This document shows positions 57,990 to 64,000 of a DNA stretch of 64,000 nucleotides, one piece after another. This DNA is from Halobacteriales archaeon QS_4_66_20 (GTDB taxonomy: Archaea > Halobacteriota > Halobacteria > Halobacteriales > Haloarculaceae). A program made the translations under genes and the position numbers. The notes below the pieces were generated by a model. It was not told the origin of the DNA, made no database searches, and saw only the letters and a program-made list of their open reading frames with translations. The stretch is taken from NCBI GenBank assembly GCA_003021015.1, contig PXRK01000067.1, forward strand, positions 62,001-126,000, read 5' to 3'. Each line of letters starts with the position of its first letter. The first letter of the stretch is position 1.

Positions 57990-58934
57990 ATGACGGTCCT
58001 AGAGCGCTACGAGCCGCTCGTCGACGACCCCGACGCCTTTCGCGCCGCCTGCGAGCGTCCGCTACCCGCGGTCGTGCGCGTGAACACGATCAAGACGACC
58101 GTCGACCGGGCTCGCGAGGCACTGGCGGAGGTCGGGATCGCGTCCGAGCAGACGGACTGGCACCCCGGGATGCTCCGCCTCCCCGAGGCACAGCCCGGCG
58201 CCAACTGGCCGTACGTCCACGGCTGGCTCCACGGCCAGGAGGAAGTGTCGGCGGTCCCCGCCGAGGTGCTGGACCCACAGTCCGGCGAGCGCGTCTGGGA
58301 CGCCTGCGCCGCGCCGGGGAGCAAGACCACGCAGCTGGCGGCGCTGCTGGACGACGAGGGGCTCGTCGTCGCGACGGACAACAACATGGGCCGGGTGTCG
58401 GCACTCCGGTCGAACACCGAACGCCTCGGCGCCACGAGCGTCGCCGTCACCGTCGAGGACGCGCGCAACCACTCGCTGAAACCGTTCGCCGCCGCCGACG
58501 ACGAGCCAGGGCCGACGACGGCCGACGGGGCGCTGTACGACCGCACGCTCGTGGACGTCCCCTGCTCCTGTGAGGGCACCGTCAGGAAGAACCCCGACGT
58601 GCTCGACGAGTGGGAGTTCGCCCAGGTCGAGGGGGTCGCTGGCGTCCAGAAGGGGATCCTCCGGCGCGCGGTCCAGGCCACCCGTGCGGGCGGCACCGTC
58701 GTCTACTCGACCTGTACCTTCGCTCCCGAGGAGAACGAGGCGGTGCTGGACTACGCTCTCGAAGAAGAAGCCTGCGAACTCGTCGCGTTCGACCTGCCGC
58801 TGGACTCCTCGCCGGGGATCACCGAGTGGCGCGGCGACACCTACGACGACAGCGTGACCCGCGCCAAGCGGATCTACCCCCACCAGAACGACACCGGCGG
58901 GTTCTTCTGTGCGAAACTGGAGGTAACCGGCTGA
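57990..58934 (+). CDS. RNA (cytosine-C5)-methyltransferase (NOL1/NOP2/Sun family)
   Basis: A 314-residue SAM-dependent m5C methylase. SAM site DACAAPGSKTTQLAALL (104-120), motif IV with C192 (LVDVPCSCEGT) and motif VI with catalytic C242 (YSTCTFAPEENE). The C-terminus keeps the family's FFCAKL. It modifies tRNA or rRNA; the target is not deducible. The next gene starts on the last base of its stop codon (TGATG) and appears to encode the RNA-binding part that is fused in many relatives. Confidence 0.92.
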   Translation: MTVLERYEPLVDDPDAFRAACERPLPAVVRVNTIKTTVDRAREALAEVGIASEQTDWHPGMLRLPEAQPGANWPYVHGWLHGQEEVSAVPAEVLDPQSGERVWDACAAPGSKTTQLAALLDDEGLVVATDNNMGRVSALRSNTERLGATSVAVTVEDARNHSLKPFAAADDEPGPTTADGALYDRTLVDVPCSCEGTVRKNPDVLDEWEFAQVEGVAGVQKGILRRAVQATRAGGTVVYSTCTFAPEENEAVLDYALEEEACELVAFDLPLDSSPGITEWRGDTYDDSVTRAKRIYPHQNDTGGFFCAKLEVTG

Positions 58935-59476
58935 TGGCGCCCGACGATGCGGACCGCGGTAGCGGCGCGGCCCGGGAGAACCACAGCGACCGGTTCGACC
59001 GCCTGCCGGCGACCGCCGAGGAGCGTGTCGTCGCGGGTCGTCCGACCAGGGCGGCGGTGCTGTCCTGGTGGGACGGGCGGTTCGGGATCGACCCGGCGAT
59101 CTTCGAGCCGTACTCCTTCTGGGAGCGCGGCAGGGGGAAGATCTGGCTCTTCTACGGCGACGTCCCCTCGCCGGTCGACATCGACGGCCTCGGGATGCTG
59201 GCGCTGCGGGCGCGCCAGGAGCACTGGAAGCCGACGCTTGAGGCGGTCCAGCGGTTCTGCGATCACGCGACGCGCAACTGCATCCACCTCTCGCGGCCCG
59301 AGGCCGCCCGGTTTTTTGCCGGTGAGGACCAGGAACTCGACTGGGACGGCGACTGGGGGTATCTGATCGTGACTCACGAACTGGCGGGCGAGCGCGAGCC
59401 GCTTGGCGTCGGGCTGTACGTCCACGGCGAACTCCGCTCGATGGTCCCGAAGGGGCGGCGTCGGGAACTGGGGTAA
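58934..59476 (+). CDS. PUA/RsmF-C-terminal-like companion of the m5C methylase (DUF7122-like)
   Basis: A 180-residue protein overlapping the methylase stop by one base. Residues 25-180 (RLPATAEERVVAGRPTRAAV ... FEPYSFWERGRGKIWLFYGD ... PLGVGLYVHGELRSMVPKGR) resemble the C-terminal domain that follows the catalytic domain in NOL1/RsmF-type methylases. Its separate reading frame suggests a split enzyme acting as a complex. The overlap ensures coupled translation. RNA binding is an inference. Confidence 0.75.
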   Translation: MAPDDADRGSGAARENHSDRFDRLPATAEERVVAGRPTRAAVLSWWDGRFGIDPAIFEPYSFWERGRGKIWLFYGDVPSPVDIDGLGMLALRARQEHWKPTLEAVQRFCDHATRNCIHLSRPEAARFFAGEDQELDWDGDWGYLIVTHELAGEREPLGVGLYVHGELRSMVPKGRRRELG

Positions 59477-59578
59477 CGTAACTGTTGGGAAGTTACCGGG
59501 ATCACCGTTTCGAGGACGCGATCCTGCACATCTACCCACGAGAAAGGGGATCACCCGACCGGTATCGAGGTCCACTTC

Positions 59579-59660
59579 ATAGTGATTATTGTGAGTCCTT
59601 ACCGGAGCGACCGCAGTAAGGCGTGTGGTCGCACCGGTAAACAGTCACAATAATCACTAT
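59579..59660 (+). repeat. Palindromic element with A-type ends and unrelated interior, 82 bp
   Basis: Ends ATAGTGATTATTGTGA / TCACAATAATCACTAT: a G-to-A change relative to other A ends is matched by C-to-T on the other side. The 50-bp interior (CCTTACCGGAGCGACCGCAG ... GTGGTCGCACCGGTAA) is itself palindromic and unlike the family-A interior. Confidence 0.85.
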
Positions 59661-59678
59661 CAGACCTGGTGACCTGGC

Positions 59679-59788
59679 GGAGTGACTGTTGTGACTCTTC
59701 AGGCCGGGCATTCGTCAGACTCCAGTTTCAGGCCGTGAAACCGCCGTTAGTGCGATGTAGCACCGAAAACAATCACAACAATCACTAT
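59679..59788 (-). repeat. Family-A palindromic element, 110 bp
   Basis: Right end TCACAACAATCACTAT is standard; the left reads GGAGTGACTGTTGTGA with drifted outer bases. The interior is family A in the orientation of the 3405 copy. Confidence 0.8.
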
Positions 59789-59832
59789 GAGACAGCCCGG
59801 CGCGGCCGGGTTCCGCAGGGCCTCGATTCTCG

Positions 59833-60738
59833 CTACCTGTCCATATCGACGGCGAATTCGCGGAGCTTCGCGACGCGGTCCTCGACGGCGGGGTGGGTGC
59901 GGAACAGCCGGGAGAGTTTGGTCTCGCGGATCTCGGCGGCCAGCAGCGCGCTGGCGCGCTCGGCCTCGCGGAGGTCCTCCTCGGGCACCGACTCGAGTTC
60001 GTCGCTGATCGTCTCCAGGGCGCTGGCGAGTGCGGCGGGGTCGCCGGTGATCGTCGCGGCGCCGCGGTCGGCGGCGAACTCCCGGTACCGCGAGATGAGG
60101 CGGCCGACGAGGAACGCACCGACCCAGACGACGAGCGCGGCGACGTAGCCCGCCAGCAGCTGCCAGCCGCCGCCCTCACCGCCGTTGCCGCCGTCGCCGA
60201 ACAGGAAGCCCCAGCGGACGATCCAGCCGGCCATGATCGACAGCGCCGCGATCACTGTCATCAGCTGGAAATCACGGTGCATGATGTGGGCGAGTTCGTG
60301 GGCGAGCACGCCGTCGAGTTCCTCGTCGTCGAGCTCCTCGAGCAGGCCCGTCGTGACGCAGACGACGGCGTTGCCCTGCTTGCGGCCGGCCGCGAACGCA
60401 TTGGGCGTTTCGTTGTCGGCGACGGCGACCCGTGGCTTGGGCACGCCGGCCTGCTGGGCGAGGTAGGTCACCCGGTCGTGCAGATCCGGGTACTCCTCGC
60501 GCTCGACTACGTCGGCGCCCATCGTTCGCAGTGCCAGGTTGGCGCCGAAGTAGTACTGGCTGCCCGCCAGCAGGAGGACGGCGACGGCGATGCCGCCGAA
60601 GTGGCCCAGGCCCGGCGCGGCGACGAAGAAGCCAAACAGCAGCGCCGCTGCGTAGCCCAGGCCGATGTACAGCCCGCCAAGCACCAGCATGGCCAGCACC
60701 ATGCGGACGCCGAGGCCCCAGTCGTATCGCCGCTTCAT
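59833..60738 (-). CDS. Second HtpX-type membrane zinc metalloprotease (M48B)
   Basis: A 301-residue paralogue of the 9754 gene: two N-terminal helices (about 12-38 and 46-64), zinc motif H147-E148-x-x-H151 (VLAHELAHIMHRD), then RYREFAADRGAATITG with the third ligand, and membrane segments between. The start at 60738 (MKRRYDWGLGVRM) was preferred over ATGs at 60765 and 60828, which add a non-hydrophobic stretch and lie near the likely TATA position. Two HtpX paralogues are common in haloarchaea. Role: quality control of membrane proteins. Confidence 0.88.
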   Translation of the reverse strand: MKRRYDWGLGVRMVLAMLVLGGLYIGLGYAAALLFGFFVAAPGLGHFGGIAVAVLLLAGSQYYFGANLALRTMGADVVEREEYPDLHDRVTYLAQQAGVPKPRVAVADNETPNAFAAGRKQGNAVVCVTTGLLEELDDEELDGVLAHELAHIMHRDFQLMTVIAALSIMAGWIVRWGFLFGDGGNGGEGGGWQLLAGYVAALVVWVGAFLVGRLISRYREFAADRGAATITGDPAALASALETISDELESVPEEDLREAERASALLAAEIRETKLSRLFRTHPAVEDRVAKLREFAVDMDR

Positions 60739-60999
60739 ACGTCTATTTACGAACTGAGGCAGCATAAGTGGCCGGCCGCGTTTCTCGGATCGAAACGAAC
60801 CTCGTGCGGTCGGCGCGCGCTCCGTCATCGGCGGCTTTCAGCAGTCACGTCATGACGACAGCAATCCTTCGGATTCCCGGCGAGCAAGCAGGGGATTCCA
60901 ACACGAGAGCTCCGGTGACAGTCCCGACAGTCGCCCTTACACCAAAGAAAGCCCGGCATAGCCGCGAGATTAAGGGGCAGGGCGCCGTACGTCGGCGTG

Positions 61000-61392
61000 A
61001 TGGCCGGCGATCCGTCGTTCGCAATCCCCCAGCGTCCGGAGCGGACCTACCCCTACAGCGGCGGCGTCGAGTACGAGGGCGAGACCGTCTTCAGGCTCGT
61101 CCCGGCGGCGGATCGCACCGACGCCGACCTCGACGACCTCGTCCTGACAGTCCTTGAGAGCGGTCCGTACCGCTACGGCGACTTCCTTAACCTCCCGATG
61201 CCGCTGTATCTCGTCCGCGACGAGGAGACCCGCGACGTGTTCCGGCTCTCGATCCGCAACGGCGAAATCCGGCTGCACGTCCTCCCCGACACCGAATCGG
61301 CCGGCCTGCGGGCGATCTACGACCGGATCGCCGACCGGTCGGACGGGGACTGGCGGGTTGCCTGTGAGACTGTGGAGTCTGAAAAGAGCTGA
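61000..61392 (+). CDS. Conserved haloarchaeal protein of unknown function
   Basis: A 130-residue protein starting MAGDPSFAIPQRPERTYPYS with an in-frame GTG one codon earlier. It has two alternating alpha-beta stretches (EYEGETVFRLVPAADRTDAD and YLVRDEETRDVFRLSIRNGE) and an acidic C-terminus. I see no motif for an enzyme. It lies 203 nt upstream of the HMG-CoA reductase gene on the same strand, with a palindromic element between them. Confidence 0.55.
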   Translation: MAGDPSFAIPQRPERTYPYSGGVEYEGETVFRLVPAADRTDADLDDLVLTVLESGPYRYGDFLNLPMPLYLVRDEETRDVFRLSIRNGEIRLHVLPDTESAGLRAIYDRIADRSDGDWRVACETVESEKS

Positions 61393-61420
61393 CGTGACAG
61401 TACACTCTCTGCCAGGACTC

Positions 61421-61530
61421 ATACTGTCGGACGTGAGTACGTGGAGATTTTCACCGCGGAACCGTGCTGAAATGTGTGAATACGCCGGTTTGCGTATCTT
61501 GCCATTCCACAGAGTCACGTCCGGGTGTAT
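61421..61530 (+). repeat. Family-B3 palindromic element, 110 bp
   Basis: Left end ATACTGTCGGACGTGA, right end TCACGTCCGGGTGTAT, so the two ends belong to different subtypes and pair imperfectly. The interior matches the element inside the GIDE-like gene at 49018. It lies between the 61000 gene and the HMG-CoA reductase gene, 64 nt before the latter's ATG. Confidence 0.85.
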
Positions 61531-61594
61531 ATTCCCGTACCGACCGCGACGGTCGTCCGGAGCGCTTACGGGGGCCGGCAGCCATCGCACAGTC

Positions 61595-62818
61595 ATGAGC
61601 GATCCGACGGCGGACGCGACAGCCCTCGCCGGGCGGGTACAGGACGGCGAGCTCCGACTGTACGAACTCGACGACTACGCCGACGCCGAGACGGCGGCGG
61701 CGGCCCGCCGCGAGTTCGTCGAGCGCGAGACTGGCGCAAGCCTCGACAGCGTCGGCGAGTACACGTTCGCGGCCGAAAGCGCAGAGCCGAACATCGAGAA
61801 CATGATCGGCGGCGCACAGCTTCCGATGGGCGTCGCCGGCCCGGTCACCGTCGACGGCGGCGCCGCGGCGGGCGAGCACTACCTCCCGCTGGCGACGACC
61901 GAGGGCGCGCTGGTCGCCAGCGTCAACCGCGGCCTGGGCACCATCGAGGCCGCCGGCGGCGCAACGGCGCGCGTGACCGACTCCGGGATGACCCGCGCGC
62001 CCGTCTTCCGGGTGGCGGGCGTCGCCGAGGCGGAGACGGTCGTCGAGTGGGTCGCCGACAACCGCGAGCGCCTCCGGGAAGCAGCCGAATCGACGACCAG
62101 CCACGGCGAACTCCTCGACGTGGACCCCTACGTCGTCGGGGACAACGTCTTCCTGCGGTTCGTCTACGACACCAAGGACGCGATGGGGATGAACATGGCG
62201 ACCATCGCAACACGGGAGGCCGCCGCGGTGATCGAGGCCGAGACGCCGGCGGAGATGGTGGCGCTGTCGGGCAACCTCTGCTCGGACAAGAAGCCGGCGG
62301 CGATCAACGCCGTCGAGGGCCGCGGTCGGACGGTCACCGCCGACGTCGTCCTCCCCCGCGACCTCGTCAACGAGCGGCTCGACACCACGCCGGAGGCGAT
62401 GGCAGAGGGCAACACCCGCAAGAATCTCGTGGGCAGCGCCAAGGCTGCCAGCCTCGGGTTCAACGCCCACGCCGCCAACACGGTCGCGGCGGCGTTTCTC
62501 GCGACCGGTCAGGACGCCGCCCAGGTCGTCGAAGGGGCCAACGCCATCACGACGATGGACGCCCGCGAGGCGGGGCTGTACGCGAGCGTCTCGCTGGCCG
62601 CGCTGGAACTGGGCACCGTCGGCGGCGGCACCGGGCTGGCGACCCAGGGGGAGGCCCTGGAGATTCTCGGCCTGGGTGGCGGCGGCGACCCGCCGGGTGC
62701 GAACGCCGACGCGTTCGCGGAAGTGATCGCCACCGGGGCGCTCGCCGGCGAACTCTCCCTCGTGGCCGCGTTCTGCTCGCGCCACCTCGCGAGCGCCCAC
62801 GAGGAACTCGGCCGGTAA
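61595..62818 (+). CDS. hmgA: Hydroxymethylglutaryl-CoA reductase (NADPH)
   Basis: A 407-residue class I HMG-CoA reductase, the rate-limiting enzyme for the mevalonate pathway to archaeal isoprenoid lipids. Signatures: ENMIGGAQLPMGVAGP, the DAMGMNMAT cofactor loop, SGNLCSDKKPAAINAVEGRG with catalytic Lys, and GTVGGGTGLATQ. The catalytic His is in SRHLASAHEELGR at the C-terminus. This is the classic target of mevinolin in haloarchaea. The ATG at 61595 begins MSDPTADATALAGR; a longer frame through the palindromic element upstream is rejected. Confidence 0.95.
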   Translation: MSDPTADATALAGRVQDGELRLYELDDYADAETAAAARREFVERETGASLDSVGEYTFAAESAEPNIENMIGGAQLPMGVAGPVTVDGGAAAGEHYLPLATTEGALVASVNRGLGTIEAAGGATARVTDSGMTRAPVFRVAGVAEAETVVEWVADNRERLREAAESTTSHGELLDVDPYVVGDNVFLRFVYDTKDAMGMNMATIATREAAAVIEAETPAEMVALSGNLCSDKKPAAINAVEGRGRTVTADVVLPRDLVNERLDTTPEAMAEGNTRKNLVGSAKAASLGFNAHAANTVAAAFLATGQDAAQVVEGANAITTMDAREAGLYASVSLAALELGTVGGGTGLATQGEALEILGLGGGGDPPGANADAFAEVIATGALAGELSLVAAFCSRHLASAHEELGR

Positions 62819-62819
62819 C

Positions 62820-62940
62820 CGCCGGCGGGAGGTTCTCACGCCCGGGGGCGCCGCACTGCTTGCCGGTCTCGCAGGCTGTAGCGCCCCGGGAGAGTTGGGG
62901 AGCGACGCCGAGAACACGCCCCAGCAGCGTGACGAAATGA
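62820..62940 (+). pseudogene. Remnant of a Tat lipoprotein signal sequence
   Basis: In a frame different from hmgA, bases from about 62820 read RRREVLTPGGAALLAGLAGC followed by SAPGELGSDAENTPQQRDE. This is a near-perfect haloarchaeal Tat/lipobox leader (twin Arg, hydrophobic run, LAGC). There is no start codon ahead of it because hmgA ends there, and the frame soon runs into the next gene. It is most likely a decayed or truncated gene. Confidence 0.5.
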
Positions 62941-62953
62941 CGGCGGGGACCGA

Positions 62954-64000
62954 TTACGCCTCCTCGACGGCTGCGGCGGTCTCCCGGAACAGCCCGTCGA
63001 GGACCTCGGGCAGCGTCGGGTGGTACGCCCGGTCGGGGATCTCCCGGACGTCAAGGCCCATCTCGACGACGATCTGCAGCGTCTTGGCCATCGTGTCGGC
63101 GTGGTAGTGCAGCCCCTGGTAGCCCAGGACGGTGCCGTCATCGCGGTCGACGACGAGTTTCGCCAGCCCCTCGGGGACGTCCTTGGATTTGAACACGCCG
63201 TCGTCGCTGGCCTGCCGGGTCGACGTAACAACATCGAACTCCGCCGCTCGCGCCGTCTCCTCGGTGTGCCCGACGCGGGCGAACGGGTACACGCCCAGCC
63301 CGGAGAAGATGACGTGGTGGTGGACGTTCTCGTACGGCTCCAGTGGCTCGCCGCTGGCATGCGCGAGGATGTTCTCGGCGGCCTGGAACCCCTGCTCCTT
63401 GGCGACGTGGAGGATCGGCTCCTTCCCGTTGGCGTCGCCAACCACGAACACCCGCTCGTCGTCGACGGCCTGCATCGTGTCCGCGACCCACTCGCCTGCC
63501 GGGTCGATTCCAGTATTTTCCAGCCCCAGCGGCGCGATCGTCGGTTTCCGGCCGGTAAAACAGAACAGCTGGTCGCCCTCGACGACCTGCTGGCCGCCGT
63601 CCTCATCCTCCAGATAGAGGCGGACACCGCCGTCCTCGGTCGGCTCGACGCGCTGCTCGTAGACGTTCGTCGGGACCTCGAGGTCCCACTCCTCGCGGTA
63701 CAGCTCCAGTGCGGCGTCGCCAAAGGGCGGCTCGGCCTCGTCGATCGGCCGGGCGTCGTGCTCGACGACAGTCAGGTCCATCCCGCCGGCCTCCGCGAGG
63801 TACGGCACCAGCTCCATCCCGACGTAGCCAAAGCCCATCACGATCCCGGAATCGGGGAACTCGGTGGCGTCGAGCACATCGGCGCTGGTCATGTAGTCGA
63901 CCTCGTCTATCCCGGCGATGTCGGGGATGTTGACGCTCGACCCAGTCGCAACGACGACGTAATCGGGCTCGTAACGCTGCCCGCCGGCCTCGACGGTCCG
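62954..64000 (-). CDS. FAD/NAD-dependent oxidoreductase, dihydrolipoamide-dehydrogenase type (partial, runs off right edge)
   Basis: The frame is open from the window edge for 348 codons, so the N-terminus with the FAD loop and redox Cys pair is missing. Visible: DYVVVATGSSVNIP (end of FAD domain), an NAD-binding region GIVMGFGYVGMELVPYLAEA, VFVVGDANGKEPILHVAKEQG (second FAD contact) and the dimer-interface block AYHPTLPEVLDG with the His-Glu pair typical of lipoamide dehydrogenases and mercuric reductase relatives. An internal ATG at 63892 is not the start. Substrate cannot be decided without the N-terminus. Confidence 0.85.
   Translation of the reverse strand, partial: RTVEAGGQRYEPDYVVVATGSSVNIPDIAGIDEVDYMTSADVLDATEFPDSGIVMGFGYVGMELVPYLAEAGGMDLTVVEHDARPIDEAEPPFGDAALELYREEWDLEVPTNVYEQRVEPTEDGGVRLYLEDEDGGQQVVEGDQLFCFTGRKPTIAPLGLENTGIDPAGEWVADTMQAVDDERVFVVGDANGKEPILHVAKEQGFQAAENILAHASGEPLEPYENVHHHVIFSGLGVYPFARVGHTEETARAAEFDVVTSTRQASDDGVFKSKDVPEGLAKLVVDRDDGTVLGYQGLHYHADTMAKTLQIVVEMGLDVREIPDRAYHPTLPEVLDGLFRETAAAVEEA

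Larger units (their letters stand above)
59477..59832 (+). other. Gene-free stretch with two adjacent palindromic elements
   Basis: These 356 bases lie between the convergent methylase-companion and htpX genes. They hold an 82-bp element at 59579-59660 and, 18 nt further, a family-A element at 59679-59788. The remaining 100 bases after 59477 show no gene or repeat. Confidence 0.65.

Noticed and set aside
61154-61594. Extended N-terminus of HMG-CoA reductase
   Set aside because: It runs through the preceding gene and the B3 palindromic element; the normal family N-terminus begins at 61595.
1-64000. CRISPR array, tRNA or rRNA genes
   Set aside because: No short direct repeats with regular unique spacers were seen; the palindromic repeats are dispersed and inverted. 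No cloverleaf with a GGTTCGAATCC-type arm and no rRNA-like block were found by eye. A covariance-model scan would be decisive for tRNAs.

Overview
The window reads as chromosome of a halophilic archaeon (class Halobacteria). The DNA is very GC-rich and the proteins are strongly acidic. Promoters have TATA-like boxes about 26 nt before leaderless start codons. Marker genes include the proteasome-activating nucleotidase PAN, HMG-CoA reductase, haloarchaeal AglF/AglM-type sugar-nucleotide enzymes, sdhCDBA, Tat-type lipoprotein signals and several small zinc-ribbon proteins typical of haloarchaea. I could not fix the genus. I saw no rRNA, tRNA, CRISPR array, complete insertion sequence or provirus.

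Layout. 1-9.6 kb: a partial MJ0037-type phosphoesterase, an M20 amidohydrolase, a pilin-like protein, a 2Fe-2S ferredoxin, an ABC exporter, a NYN-domain protein and a REC-PAS-PAS protein. 9.7-14.5 kb: an HtpX protease, the dapA-dapB-dapD lysine/diaminopimelate operon and small proteins. 14.7-23.1 kb: a Tat lipoprotein metalloprotease, then a four-gene peptide ABC importer whose binding protein appears circularly permuted, a thioredoxin-fold protein and a small membrane protein. 23.4-28.9 kb: a surface-glycan locus (epimerase, aglF-like, aglM-like, 2-hydroxyacid dehydrogenase) interrupted by a RHH/PIN toxin-antitoxin pair. 29-32.1 kb: ferritin-like protein, HTH-CBS regulator, PPP-type phosphatase and small proteins. 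32.3-35.8 kb: succinate dehydrogenase sdhCDBA, transcribed leftward. 36.2-46.1 kb: a second peptide-type importer with an amidohydrolase, an M24-family protein and an aldo/keto reductase; its first ATPase gene is broken by a deletion that removes the ABC signature. 46.2-64 kb: mostly housekeeping genes: a GIDE-like membrane protein, a phosphate permease, a CNNM/CorC-like protein, a glutaredoxin with a cysteine-free peroxiredoxin-fold partner, Sua5, a Cas4-like protein, PAN, an RNA m5C methylase pair, a second HtpX, HMG-CoA reductase and a partial dihydrolipoamide-dehydrogenase-type flavoprotein.

The most unusual signal is a dispersed superfamily of short palindromic elements, most often exactly 110-111 bp. 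Each is bounded by a 16-nt inverted end of the form ATA-N9-GTGA ... TCAC-N9-TAT. At least six unrelated interiors use the same end architecture. In the best-preserved copies the variable part of the two ends matches within a copy but differs between copies, so the ends appear to co-vary. Several copies start on the last base of a stop codon, one fills a convergent intergenic gap from stop to stop, one is nested inside another, and one has been read through in frame inside a membrane-protein gene. Solitary 16-nt ends and composite copies also occur. These are MITE/REP-like, may double as 3'-end or terminator structures, and no transposase is visible in the window.
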